DNA of 31,056 bases from NCBI RefSeq assembly GCF_000281045.1, contig NW_008246133.1, positions 223,788 through 254,843 of the forward strand, in the 5' to 3' direction. The notes under the pieces were generated by a model, which had not been told where the DNA came from, did not search any database, and saw only the letters and a list, made by a program, of their open reading frames with translations. Made by a program: the position numbers and the translations under genes. Source of the DNA: Saprolegnia diclina VS20. Taxonomy: Eukaryota > Oomycota > Saprolegniomycetes > Saprolegniales > Saprolegniaceae. Each line of letters begins with the position of its first letter. The first letter of the stretch is position 1. Positions 1-10,707 of this stretch are shown one piece after another.

Positions 1-12
1 TCTTGCTGCTAG

Positions 13-2042
13 GTGCTCCGGTACGACCGACGGCTTGCGCAGACTTGTGCTCAAAGAACGAGCCACTAGATGCTTCCCGCACTGCTGCCCGCGCCACGCC
101 TACTACCGCTACTGCGGCGCGCCGCTCGTGCTCAAGACCACGTGGCCGTCGCGCGTCGACGGCACGTACGCGTCGCTGCTGCGCATTGCGCCGGCGACAG
201 CATCTGACTGGGACGTTGGCTTTGAGACGCCACCGCTGTCCGCCGACGCGCTCCACTGTGCCGCGGTCACGTGGCACGCCGGCCACCAAGAAGTCGTCTC
301 TGAGGTAGTACATATATACGATCTTATTGCTCCTGACGCGGACGCAGACGGTGCTCACAAGCAGCTTCAACCTCGACCTCGCGGATGGCTGGACGTACGG
401 CTGGAAGAGCAGCCGCAGCCAAGCCATTCGCGACAGTCGCCACCACGTCACGGTCTGTCATCGATGCAATGACACGTCATGAAGTCTGCATTGGTCCATA
501 GGCCTATGTCTTTGAGGTGACGCCACGTGGGAACTGGCGGCTTGTTGCCAAGGCGATGTCGCCCGGCTTTACGATTGCCACGTACCGCAGTAGTAGTGCG
601 CCACGAGATGACGCGGCGCTGGTGCCGACACTCGAGCACGAGACGTCGACGGCGCTCGTGTCGAGTCGCACGCAACGCATGGCGTACCACTTGGGTCTGC
701 TGCTCTTGTATGTGGGCCAGGTCGACACTGTCTCGGCTACGGCCCAGCACAAGCTCGTGCAGTACCTGATGCACCCGGCGCCGGTATCTTCTTCCCCTCT
801 GCACCAGCTTCTCAAGAGCAACCAGGTATGACAGATCACACGATGCGAGTGGGGGTAGGGCACTTGAGATTGCACTCCGATCTCATAGACGCCACCGAAC
901 GATCGCACGACGAGCAGTGTCCTTGTCGACTGGCTCATCCATTTGCTGCATCCGCACAACCGGACGCAGTACGAGGCCGTCGTGCGCTCGCACCGCGACT
1001 GCATCCTGCAGCGGACCGACCTCGCCCGCGCGTACAGCGACTGCGTGCAGCTGCTGCACAGCGTGTCGGAGGCGTTCTTGGCCAAGCAGCACCAGACGTC
1101 GGTGGCGCAGGTGGCAGTCGAGGCCGTCGCGTCGCTGGCGAGTCTCTCGGCCGAGATGACGACGCGGCTGGTGACCGACAGCTTTTTCGGCTACCAGGCG
1201 TGCGTGGCCCATTTCCGCGAAGTGTCTCTGGTACTGTTATCCCGTTTGATATCTTATCGGTGTTTGTGATGTATCTCTGCTTTCTTATTGGTACGATATG
1301 GTCGTCATGACACTCGTGTCTAGAGCGCCGAGGCCGCGCAGAGCGTGTGGCCAGAGCACCGTGTCCTGGGCGCGGTGCGTGCGCGGTCGTGGCTCTGTGG
1401 CGACTGGGTGGTCGACGTACCCAGTGTTGGTTTTGTGCGCCACCACGCGCTCTCGGCGGCGACGCTCGTGCGCTGGGCCTCGAGTCTCTTTCGCGTGCGC
1501 ACGACGCTGCTGGGTCCGCAGCTCCACGTACCATTTCCATTTCCAAACACTCGCTAACGACGACGATGTGTGGGTAGGTGCAGTCGGCGTGGCGCGTGTA
1601 TGTGAGTCAGCCCACCTGCTTTGTGCTCGACGGTCGACCGCATGTGCATCGAGCGTGGCCCAACGGCGAGTCGACGATGGCCGGTGCGACCCGACACCTC
1701 GGTACTCTGCCCACTCCATGCCATGTCGCATACTTTTATAAAATTGAACATGCATGCGTAGAGGGCGACTACGTCGGTCGGCTTGATGACGACGCGGTCG
1801 ACCTGCGTTGCTACACGCTCGACGTCGGCGACCAGATGAGCTACTGCGCGACGCTGCACGTGGCCACGACCGAAGCGACAAGACTCCAGTGTACGGTGGA
1901 GTTGTACCAGCTGCGCGTGGCGGTAGCGGCGGACGTGGCGGCGTGGACGGCCCACGACCGCATAGCGCTCTGGGAGAATGAGGCGCCAACGCTCGTGTTC
2001 TCGGGCGACTGGAGTTACGAGCGGGCGGCCGAGAGTAGTTAA
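13..2042 (+). CDS. 3' part of an unrecognised multi-exon gene (5' end outside the window)
   Basis: Proposed exons are 13-304, 348-452, 502-825, 889-1230, 1324-1527, 1578-1683 and 1762-2042. Each junction has GT..AG ends and keeps one open frame to a TAA at 2042; position 12 looks like the AG of an upstream intron, so the start lies outside. Introns are 43, 49, 63, 93, 50 and 78 nt, longer on average than those of the neighbours. I do not recognise the family. The first exon is Cys/His-rich (CFPHCCPRH, then YYRYCG). The middle has short helical stretches (LVDWLIHLLHPHN, AEMTTRLVTDSFFGY), and the last part alternates hydrophobic and charged residues as in beta-rich domains. No membrane segment or catalytic motif is evident. 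The coding frame is convincing because six consecutive splices are needed and all work; function is unknown. Confidence 0.6.
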
Positions 2043-2285
2043 CCCAACGTTGAAGTATAAGCCACTCGGTGCTTCGATCGCGTCCTGAGTGTCAAACTCT
2101 GTCTGGGTGACAGAGACGCCAGCGCGAGGCTTGCAATGGCGTTGATATGGCCTGGAAACCATGTCCCAAGTCCACACTCCCATCATTCTGAGCTCTCGAC
2201 TACTGACTGGCATGCACGCTTTGTCTTTAGATGAAACCGATACCGCAGAAAGTGCATATCAACATCTCAAAATAGGATCTGAGTG

Positions 2286-3894
2286 ATGGCGCAGGTTGGC
2301 GCCGCCTTTGGCCCGGTGCTCAGCGTCTCGCTTCTCGCGCTCCTGCTACTTCTCCACCTCTTGGCCTGCGCGACGACACCGGTCCTTCTTTCGTTCGCTG
2401 CGATTCGCGGCCGCAAGTATGACTGGTACCTCTACACCATGTCGCTTGTCTCGCTCTCGAGCGTTGCTGTGATTGTCGTCATGCCGATTGTGCTGGCGCT
2501 TGGCGATGCTGTTCCGTGCGCGGTCGGCTACCTCTTTCGCTACGTGCTCCCGCCCTTCACCAGGTACAGCCTTGCACCATCCGCATCCTGCGTCTCGCAA
2601 CTCATCTCGCGTAGTGGCCTCTACCTCCTCGGACATCTCTCCGTCCTAACTGTCTTTGCAAGAAGCGACAAGCCGCCCGAGGTACCCCAGCGCCGCGGCC
2701 CGAGCGTCGAGGCCATTCCAAAGACAAATCAACCGTCGATGCGCCGCGCCTGCGTCTGCTTTCTCTTGTACATGGCGCCGCTCGCCGCAACGCCCTCTTC
2801 GATCTTTGCGCTGCCGATCGCGGCGTGCCAAGACGACGACACCTTCCGCGTACGCTTCCCCGTGGTATTTTGTAGCATTTACAATGTCTAGTCGCTCTAC
2901 TGGATACAAGTGAGCCAAGGCTGCGTGTGGGCCGTTGGCTGCAAGTACATTTCTCTGCTGTACAGCCGCACGCACGGCAAGTCCATGGAGCGTTTCCGGA
3001 CCATCCATATAAAGACGAGCAAGGGCATCTTTGCGTCGGCGCTGGTCATTGCTGGCATCATTCTCGTGGCGTTGGCCTTGCACTGGGACGGGGTTTACGC
3101 CTTGTACCTCGACTATACCGCGATGGACGTGCTGCATTGCAACCTCGCGTTCTGGTACTTTGACGGCTATCGCAAAAGTACACTCTTGTCGAGATTTCGT
3201 GGACCCTACCCCTCACAAATTTTGTGTAGGCAAGCGCGTAGCCGGCGTTGGGCCGCATCTGCGCACGATTTCGGCGCGCACCATGAGCTTTCGCTCCAAC
3301 AAATCGACGGCCGAGGACACGGACGCGGTGCCGCTGCGCCAAGAGATGGACGAGATCCGGCGCTTTTTGTCGCTCGACGATTATTTTTCGGATTTTCTCG
3401 CATTTTGCGAAACCTTGGGGCGCACCCACGAGCCGCTCGCGTGGCGCCTTGTCCAGCTCCATAAGCAGCGCAAGGTGCTGCCGGCGGTCGTCTACAACGA
3501 CTGCATGAGCCCAAACGGGCCGCTCGTGACCATGACGGGCCTCAGCATGGCCCCCAAAGTAGCCTCCGTCGTACGCGGCCGCCCCGACGCGGTCGTCGGC
3601 GAGACGCTCGACCAGCTCTACGCTGCGTTCGAAACCGACTTGCTGCGCGCCATTTGCCAGCACGTGTTGCCAAAGTACCAAAAAAGTGGTCGGCTCTGGT
3701 ACAGCTTTGTGCAGCGCCCCGCCGACATTGCCCCACCCGAGCCACTACTCCTGACGAACACGCCGTCGATGACAACCATAAGCCACGCGCCGTCGACGCT
3801 CTTGCCAACGACCAACGAGCACGGATCCAACACCACGGACGGGGCAGTACCGGGCAGCCACGACGCCGCCGGCTCACATCCGTCGGTCACTTGA
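2286..3894 (+). CDS. Seven-transmembrane protein with C-terminal RGS domain (copy 1 of 3)
   Basis: Exons 2286-2563, 2615-2849, 2892-3177 and 3230-3894 give 487 residues. The N-terminal half holds seven hydrophobic segments, the first starting around residue 10 and the last just before the third intron. After residue 300 comes a soluble RGS-type helical bundle (about 306-430: YFSDFLAFCETLG, WRLVQLHKQRKVLPAVVYNDC, ending near WYSFVQR), then a Ser/Thr-rich tail. RGS domains speed GTP hydrolysis by G-protein alpha subunits; 7TM-RGS architecture is known from plant RGS1 and from protists. The start is the ATG at 2286. Intron phases are 2, 0 and 1, the same as in the two paralogues at 6396-7971 and 8998-10707. 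Cysteines in the loops between TM2-TM3 (AVPC) and TM4-TM5 (AACQDD) are shared with the paralogues. RGS assignment rests on motif spacing and agreement among three copies, not on a database search. Confidence 0.8.
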
Positions 3895-3994
3895 CGTAAC
3901 GAGTCCACCACAGTGCTCGACTAGATCCGTGTCTACATCACAGCAGCCGTTCACGCCGTACAAGCGTCCACCGCTCAACGCGATTGATGAAGGA

Positions 3995-4020
3995 CCCTAA
4001 CCTCATGCCAAGGGTTAGGG
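3995..4020. repeat. Telomere-like inverted repeat between convergent genes
   Basis: CCCTAACC (3995-4002) and GGTTAGGG (4013-4020) form a perfect 8-bp stem with a 10-nt loop. The right arm continues into TTAGGGTTT (4015-4023), the reverse complement of a plant-type telobox. It lies in the 257-bp gap between the 3' ends of the RGS gene (ends 3894) and the protease gene (ends 4152 on the other strand), so it could be part of the shared 3' region or an interstitial telomere-like scrap. Confidence 0.6.
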
Positions 4021-4151
4021 TTTGGCTCCGAGACTATGAATTCCGTGATGACGTCGTCTACCCTACACCTTACCTTGAACTGAAAGCAACCCGTCATTGT
4101 ACACTAGTCGTGTTAACATTGCGCGCGGGATTAGGCAGTTGGAAGCGGCCC

Positions 4152-5785
4152 TTAGACGAGCGCGTCGGCCTTGATCTTCTTCTTGGCCATGTGCGCAACG
4201 AGCTGTTCGCGGTTCGGCAGCTGGTGGTTGAGGAAGCTCTCGACGTACGTTTGCTTGGGAAACGCCGACCGGAGGCGCCACTCGCCCGCGATCGCACCAG
4301 CAACACCGAGCGCCGCGAGGGCCGACGCGACCCCATAAAAGAGGCCGCTCGACGGCAAGTAGTGCAGCGTGGCCTCGTCACTTGTCGACGCAGGGCTCGT
4401 CACGCACTTGCTCGTGCTCTCATACGAGAGGCCGGTGGGCTGCGTCGCATAGAGGAAGGCATTGCACGGGCCAAACTTGGAGGTGGACGCTGCCGGTGTT
4501 CGCTTCATGCGCATTTGGCCGTTCTCGCCCCACATGGTGCCCCACGAGTTGCGGACGATCCAGTAGAGCTCTCCGGCTGCCGTGGCGCCGTAGCCCATGA
4601 GCATGACGGCGTCTAATACCACGCAACTTAGCAAATTTGGACTAGAATGTGCGACGTACGGTCGACTGTGACGCCGTCGCTTTTGCAGTCGGACGCGTCG
4701 TAGATACCGCTGCCGTAATGGCGGAAGCCCGCGCCGCTCGCATCAATGCTGATGCTCAGCGGTCCGTTCTGAAGCGCCTTCATCACGTCGTCGTAGCTGT
4801 TCTACTCGTTGACAGCAGCATAAGAGATATGTTTGACGTCGTGGAGCGTGGTTACTTGGATGCTGAGGTACGACGACGACGACGACCACTTGGAAACGAC
4901 GTCGACAGACGTGCACGTGGCCGACGAGGCGGCGTTCGGGTCGGCCTTGACCCGCATACGGTACGGGCTCAGCGCGTTGCATGTCAGGCCATGCGGCTCC
5001 GACTGCTTGAGGTACTCGAAGGCAAGGAACGTCATGCCACCGTCGCAGCCGCGCGCCGACGAGATCATCTTGTTGGGGTACGCGCTTGAAACGTGCTGCA
5101 GCGACGACGAGCACGACAGAATTTGCTCGACGCTGAGCGGAATCTACGCTGCACATGAGGCATGAGGTCGTTGGCGAATGGCGGACGCACCGCCTGCGTG
5201 TTGGACGCAATCGCCGTCATGGACTCGAGCACGGACGCGGCCGTGAACGCCCAGCAGCTGCCACAGATGCCTTGGTTCTTGACCGGCGTCACGTACTTGC
5301 CATTGTCCTTTGTCGACCAGTCGATGCTCTCGGCGTACGATGTCGTCGTCGTTTGCGCCGACGCGTGCACGTCGACCTCGGGACCCCACCGGTGGTGGGC
5401 GGCAGCGTGCTCCGGCGTGTAGACGTGGTCTGGCTTGGTCTGCAGCAGCGCAGAGTACTCGTCGTCGGAGAAGTCGCTCATCGCGTTATAACGCATCTTG
5501 AAGCTCGCGTTCGGCTGCGCATTGTGCTCTGTATTGTACGCATGAGCGCTATATGGTGGTAGCAGTATGCGTACCTTGGATGATGCGCGACGTCTTGTCG
5601 AGCGCGGCCTGACGCGCGGCCTTGGACTGCCGCGGCGGCGGCGGCACGCCCATGCGGTGGAGCTCGTGCTGGCGGTGGATGGCCGCGTCAAACTCGTCGA
5701 TCGTCGGCGGCGCCATCGCGCCGAGGCTCATGCCCTGCGCTTCGTGGCAGACGACCGCGAGGCCGAGGAAGGCGAGGAGCTGCAT
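4152..5785 (-). CDS. Papain-family (C1A, cathepsin L-like) cysteine protease with C-terminal membrane segment
   Basis: Minus-strand exons 5785-5575, 5528-5191, 5143-4856, 4801-4660 and 4612-4152 give 479 residues; introns are 46, 47, 54 and 47 nt. The start at 5785 gives a signal peptide ([12 protein letters not shown]); an in-frame ATG lies further upstream but would bury it. An I29-type propeptide follows (RIIQEHNAQ, then [17 protein letters not shown]). The mature enzyme shows Gln156 and catalytic Cys162 ([14 protein letters not shown]), a GCDGG block, catalytic His327 (HAVMLMGYG, formed across the last intron) and Asn348 (VRNSWG). Family members normally end soon after the catalytic domain; here about 120 more residues include a hydrophobic helix (about 416-435) and a tail ending in a lysine cluster. 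It is probably an endolysosomal or secretory-pathway protease held in the membrane. It is convergent with the first RGS gene. Confidence 0.92.
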
Positions 5786-6395
5786 GCGTGTGGTCGACGG
5801 CTCGAAAATGGCAAGTGAAATGATTTGCGGGCGACCGTCCATGACAAAAAGTGGTGCATGCGCGGCGTAACACGTGTTATGGGTTGTTAGAATAGCATGG
5901 ATATTCAGTAAAGCACACGGATTGATCAACACAAAATGTTATAACAGAGTGGTTACGATGATCGTACCCTTTTATGGCACAAACCTGGGTGCGATGACAC
6001 AATCCCCACAGCCGCCGTGGCAAGCCGGCCTCTCCCAGTCGTAGCGTACCGTAGCTCGTGGCGACGACGATGGCTACCGCTAGCCCCATTTGTCTGCATG
6101 TAGAGTTATCAAAACTCCACAAAACTACTTGTCTAGACTTCGTTTCATTGTTATCTAGACTTCGTTTCATTAACAATAATGTCAGAGCTATTGTCAGCGG
6201 AACGACGGACAGCACGGGCACTGGGCGAGCTTCACACAACCTTGCACGACCCTTGCCTCGCTGATAGTAGAGCTTTCGTGGTCGTCCAGTCGCCATGGGA
6301 TGTACGAACGACGCAAATAAGTCGACAGCGCAAGGTCGTTTCATTCGGATGGTTCAAACTGCAGCTGAAACGCCCGCCGCCTTTTTTGAGCCAGC
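5786..6395. other. Divergent intergenic region (protease gene left, RGS copy 2 right)
   Basis: This 610-bp stretch must hold the promoters of both divergent genes. Open frames here have no family features and no workable splicing into either gene. The only structure seen is a short direct repeat at 6132-6171. No clear TATA box can be assigned. Confidence 0.5.
6132..6171. repeat. 18-bp direct repeat, 22-bp period
   Basis: TCTAGACTTCGTTTCATT occurs at 6132-6149 and again, identical, at 6154-6171, separated by 4 nt. It lies about 225 bp upstream of the ATG of the second RGS gene and could be a duplicated protein-binding site or simple slippage. Confidence 0.8.
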
Positions 6396-7971
6396 ATGAT
6401 CGGCGCCCGCGCCGTGCCCGTGCTGCTCGTCGCCGTCGCGTGTATAAGTGTGCCGTACCGCCTGAGTGTCTACGGCCCCGCCACGTCTGTGGTGCCCAAA
6501 CGACGGGGCGTGCGGCTCCTACACCTGCTCTGCGTCCTGCAATGCCTCCTGCTGCCATGCATTGTGCTCATTAGCGACGTCTCGCCTTGCTGGGTGGGCT
6601 ACGTCACGCAGTTCCTCCTCCCGGCGATCACAAGGTGTGGTCTTAACACGTTGAAAATGGTTGCATAAGGCGCGCTGTAGTTCGATCTTTCTCGTTGCTG
6701 AGACGTCCATCGTCCTCTTGCGTGCGTTCACGCACGGTCTGCTCGTGTACAAAGATCCACCGCTGACGTCATCGCCGACGCAAACGCTTCGGTTTCTGCA
6801 GCGAGCTATTGCACCGCCCGTGTGTCCGACAGTCGCCAGCGTGCTGGCCCTCGCCTCGCTCGCACCGTACGTTGCACTGCACGCGTCCGTGCCCCCGCTG
6901 TGCCTCAATACGTGTCAATCGACTGATGCTTTTCAGGTACGATGATCTCTGCTACTCGGCAGCTAGCCCACCCTGTTGACATATTAGACGCTTCGGGCAG
7001 TACAAGTCGGCCATGCCACCATATGGGGTCTCTTGGCAGGTGTGCTCGCCCGGTACCACCGCCGAGAGCGCGCTGCGTTTGCCGTCACGTTGCTCGGCCT
7101 CCTTGGCACGTACCTCTGCCTCGTGTTGTCGTTGGTGATTCCATCACTGGTCACGTACCATGTCGGCGATGCCGGCATTTTGTGGCTGCACTTTCTCACA
7201 TTGCACATTGGCTTTCCAACGGCATCACTTAGTAGGAACCTCTAGGATCCGACATAAGATCTGAGATGTGGCGTAGGCCAGCGGCATGCGGCGCCCAAGG
7301 TGCGCACGTTTCGATTGCGGTCGCACTCGATCGTCGACGACCCATTTTCTACCGTGCAGCTCGAGGATCTGCAGAGCTTCCTGCTCCACTCCGTGCACTT
7401 TGACCAGTTTCTCGCCCACGCGGTGGTAATGCAGCGAGTGACCGAGCTCCTTACGTGGCATCTCGTGCAGCATTACAAGGCCAAGCGCGTCTCGATCGAC
7501 GTTGTTTACACCCTCTGCTTGGCACCGCACGGAGTCCTTGCATCGCAGGCGGCGTCCGCGCTCGGTCCTCGCATCGCGGCTTTTGTGAACAAACCACATA
7601 GCGACATTGCCGACCGGCTCCTCGATACGCTTCTCGATAAGCTGCTGCGAGTGCTCATCAACGACGTTCTCCCAAGCTACCGTGACAGCAGCCCGACATG
7701 GGACACATACTTGCACCGATCCAACATTTTGCGCGACTGCACCCAGCCAGGGGGATCGCAAATCCCCGAGAGCATCTCGGCCACGGCGCTGCGTGCAACG
7801 AGCGATCTAGAGAGCGGCGGTCGAGCGGTCTCGAGCGATCGAAGCGGGTCGGCGCGTCGCGCGGCCAGCATTCTATCGCCAGCGTCGCTCGGCCTCAGCA
7901 CCTCGTCACGGCCGCGCCCCCCCGAGCGCCAAGGCACATTCTCGACACGCTCCATCATGCTAACGCCGTGA
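6396..7971 (+). CDS. Seven-transmembrane protein with C-terminal RGS domain (copy 2 of 3)
   Basis: Exons 6396-6634, 6681-6936, 6988-7231 and 7277-7971 give 477 residues, with the ATG at 6396. The first intron acceptor is at 6680 (CTGTAG); an earlier AG at 6669-6670 would run into a stop codon. Seven hydrophobic segments precede an RGS-type domain (about residues 272-396: VHFDQFLAHAVVMQRVTELL, WHLVQHYKAKRVSIDVVY, VLPSYRDSSPTWDTYLHRS), followed by a Ser/Arg-rich tail. The predicted role is to switch off G-protein alpha subunits at the membrane. The N-terminal loop between TM1 and TM2 lacks the KYxWYL motif seen in the other two copies, so this copy has diverged most there. Loop cysteines (VSPCWVGY, LNTCQSTD) match the paralogues. 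Its stop codon lies only 3 nt from the stop codon of the minus-strand gene at 7975. Confidence 0.8.
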
Positions 7972-7974
7972 CCG

Positions 7975-8577
7975 TCAATTAAACCACGTGTCCCATCCTG
8001 CGGTTGTACAGTGATGTAATTTTGAACAAAGACTCCGAATTGGTTGGACTTGGCCACTCTCCGGCTCAGCTCTCCGGCTCGTAATGCCAGCGCTGTTGGC
8101 GTTTGCAAACGAGATGCTTCGCTCCGTCTGGTTGAGCAACGTCGCAATGGGCTCATGGCCATAGACTTTGACCTCGCCATGCATATATGCTTGCAGTTCA
8201 AAACGGTCTGACGCTTTGAGCGCGTCAAAGTGATCTGACGTGGCGTGCGATGGTTGCTTGAAGTTGCGCTATACTGTGGGCGAGCACGCGGAGGACCGTG
8301 GAGCGGCGTCCGTGCGCCGAGTTAACTTCTCGGAGGCTAAGGTCGTCCGTACCAACACCTCCAGGTGGCATGGCCTTACTAATGGCGAGGCTCGAGAGCC
8401 TTGTGCGATGGTGCGGGCAAGCTCGTCGCGTACGTTTTGGCGTTGTGCTTGAAAACGCAGCGATCGAGCTTGAGTGGCGTTGGCCCGTTGGAGCTCTTCC
8501 AGCTGCAACACGAGCATCCGATCGTACAAGCGGCGCACACGGGCAAGATGTTCTTGCAGCTCATCGTCCGAGGCCAT
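7975..8577 (-). CDS. Small charged, probably coiled-coil protein, family unknown
   Basis: Exon 8577-8380 encodes a charged helical stretch (MASDDELQEHLARVRRLYDR, then ELQRANATQARSLRFQAQR) likely to form a coiled coil. A proposed 111-nt intron (8379-8269, GTAAGG..TATAG, phase 0) joins it to exon 8268-7975, which reads RNFKQPSHATSDHFDALKA, then ELQAYMHGEVKVYGHEPIA, and ends at TGA 7977-7975, giving 163 residues. The second exon looks like real protein, and its frame is continuous with the first once the TAG at the splice is removed. A shorter 43-nt intron with the same donor (acceptor at 8337) would instead give a stop after four codons. The start is uncertain: the frame stays open upstream and a good GTAAGT donor lies at about 8772, so a first exon may exist further upstream. 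No function can be assigned. Confidence 0.5.
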
Positions 8578-8997
8578 AACAAATGCAGAAACACCACGCC
8601 GGCTCTCGGGGCCCCCGGCAATCGATGCGAGCGAGCTCGTTGGCGTGTCTTGGCGTTGGGCCGGGATGAGCAACAAGCAAGCATCGTTCGTCGTGGTGTC
8701 GGCTTGCTGAAGGCCCTCGGGCTGCGTCGTGGTGCGGTGCACCAGCGGCGCACGCTGGCGAGCGCTACTTACGTATCATGGGCCAAGTCGATGGAATCGT
8801 CAATTCAAAATTGAGCGTCCATGGCAGTCCAACACATTGAGCACTGTGTTTGGTTGAGATCCCGCGCCACTCGTCTCGCGCCCCTCACCGACAAGTGCGA
8901 CGCTCGCTTCCTGCTAGGAGCCGTCGATACATTGATACAAACCGACCTTTCTCAGTTCGCATATTTTTAGCCGGCAACGACCGCAGACGTGGCCGCG
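8578..8997. other. Divergent intergenic region between the small minus-strand gene and RGS copy 3
   Basis: This 420-bp stretch separates the minus-strand gene at 7975-8577 from the third RGS gene. The minus strand stays open from 8577 to about 8770 and may include the true 5' exon of the small gene, ending in a GTAAGT donor. A T-rich patch at 8960-8970 lies close to the ATG at 8998. Nothing else is recognised. Confidence 0.4.
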
Positions 8998-10707
8998 ATG
9001 GTCGAGGCCCACGCGGCGCCGCTCCTCGTCGTCTCGGCGTGCTACCTCGTACTGCCGATCGAGCTTCTCTGGCGACCGTCGCACACGCTGCCGCCAACGT
9101 CGTCCAACCAAGGCATCAAGTACCGTTGGTACCTGCGCTGCATGCGCCTCGCCACCGCGCTCTGCGTGCTTGTCTGCGTCGGTCTGCCCGTCGTCATCAT
9201 CGCGGGGTCCGACTGGCCATGCGCAACGCTCTTTGCCTTGCGAGTTGTCATTCCGTCCTGTACCACGTAAGCCCTCAACGGCCCACCCAGTGCTAACATC
9301 TCGTGATGATGCTGCTTTTATACTAGGGGCCTCGTACTCATCGCACACATATCGGTGCTCTTGGCGTGGTCCATGACCAATCTATTCGCGCAACTCGCCG
9401 ACCCGCGGGCACCGTCACGGGTTGTGCTGCGCCAGCTGCAGTCACTCCGCACGCACGTGGCGCCGGCGCGGTTCTTCTGCGCGTCCACGACCTTCTTCAT
9501 CGTTGTCTTGTCGCCGTATCTGTTCGTGGATCCTCCGATTTTTGCCTTGGACGTGGCGACGTGCCAAGGCGACGCGCGCTACCACGTATGTTTGCGATCA
9601 ACTCTCTTGTACCTTGACGAGTACTAGGCCATCGCCACCACCCAATTGGTGCCGAGCTTCATCACGACCGTGCTCGCATGCATTGTTGGGTGTCGCTACC
9701 GACGCGCTATCGATGACCCGTCCATGGGTTTCATCAAAGCGTATGTCCGGACGCTCTGTAGTGCGCTTGTGACGTCACTACTCCTCCTCCTTGTCGGCGT
9801 CGCGCCGGCCCACTGGACGCTCTGGCGCTACTACGTCGACGACATTGCCGTTACGTGGCTCCACTTTGCAGTTGTCGGCGTTTTTCTGCACAGCCACCGC
9901 GCCGGTAGGCATCGGTCCACATGCCAAAGGACACTAAGTTGTTGACGTTTAGTCGGCTACGGGAACAAGGTGCTGGCGACGGGACCGCACATTAGCTCGG
10001 TCGCGTCGGTCGCGGGCGTCGAGTACGATAGGACAACGGTCGCTGCCGACTTGGCCGAGTTCCTGAGCGACCCCGACCACTACGATCACTTTCTCGGCTT
10101 TTGCTTGGCGCGCCACGAAGTCAACGAGGTTCTTGCGTGGAAGGTGATTGCTCACTACCGCCACGAAACGATCCCAGCGGCAATGGTCTACGACGAGTGC
10201 ATGGGCCCCGGCGCAGTCCTCATCACGGCCATCGGGCGCGACCTCGGGCCGCGCACGCTTGCGGCCCTTGCGGCGCCATTGCCCAATACGCTTGATGAAA
10301 TCTTTGCCGAGCTCTCGTACAAGCTGCTCTTGCACGTTGGCGACGCGCTCCTCCCGAGCTACCGCCGCAGTGCCAAGCAGTGGGACGTGTTTGTCCAGCG
10401 ATCGTCGATCATCAAGCGGTACCAGCAGCCGACGCAGGCAGTGCTGGGCGAAAGCGCATCCAACTTGGCCCTGCGCGCGTCGAGCGAGCGCGAGTCCAAC
10501 AACTCGTGCCAATCGACGACCAACGGCCCGCGCAGCTTCCGTCTCGGCGACGTCGTCACGCCCGAGGCGCTCGGGCTCCCGGCGACTCCATCCCCACCGC
10601 CCCGGGCCGTCGCGCCCAAGCTCTCAAAGGACCGCCGCGAGAACACGCTCGCGCGGCAGTCGACCCAAGACATTCTCCGTGGTATCCAGACGCAGTGCAG
10701 CCCATAG
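8998..10707 (+). CDS. Seven-transmembrane protein with C-terminal RGS domain (copy 3 of 3)
   Basis: Exons 8998-9266, 9327-9585, 9628-9904 and 9953-10707 give 519 residues. The start is the ATG at 8998; the in-frame GTG at 8989 is not expected to be used. Seven hydrophobic segments span roughly the first 260 residues, with a KYRWYL motif after TM1 matching KYDWYL of copy 1. The RGS domain (about 300-420) is the clearest of the three: HYDHFLGFCLARHEVNEVL, WKVIAHYRHETIPAAMVYDE, LLPSYRRSAKQWDVFVQRS. A long tail rich in Ser, Pro and Arg follows and could be a phosphorylation platform. Loop cysteines (SDWPCATLF, VATCQGD) are conserved. The predicted role is GTPase acceleration on a G-protein alpha subunit, possibly under control of the 7TM part; the ligand is unknown. 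Confidence 0.83.

Noticed and set aside
5877-6344. 155-codon minus-strand frame with a hydrophobic stretch
   Set aside because: It lies in the divergent promoter region, shows no recognisable motif and no splice to the protease gene; probably chance.
8322-8336. Alternative last exon for the small minus-strand gene using a 43-nt intron
   Set aside because: It gives only four codons before a stop and ignores the protein-like frame at 7975-8268; kept as a second option only.
2286-10707. Possibility of a gene-cluster-type biosynthetic or defence system
   Set aside because: Neighbouring genes are signalling, protease and housekeeping types on both strands with no shared pathway; the array is explained by tandem duplication.
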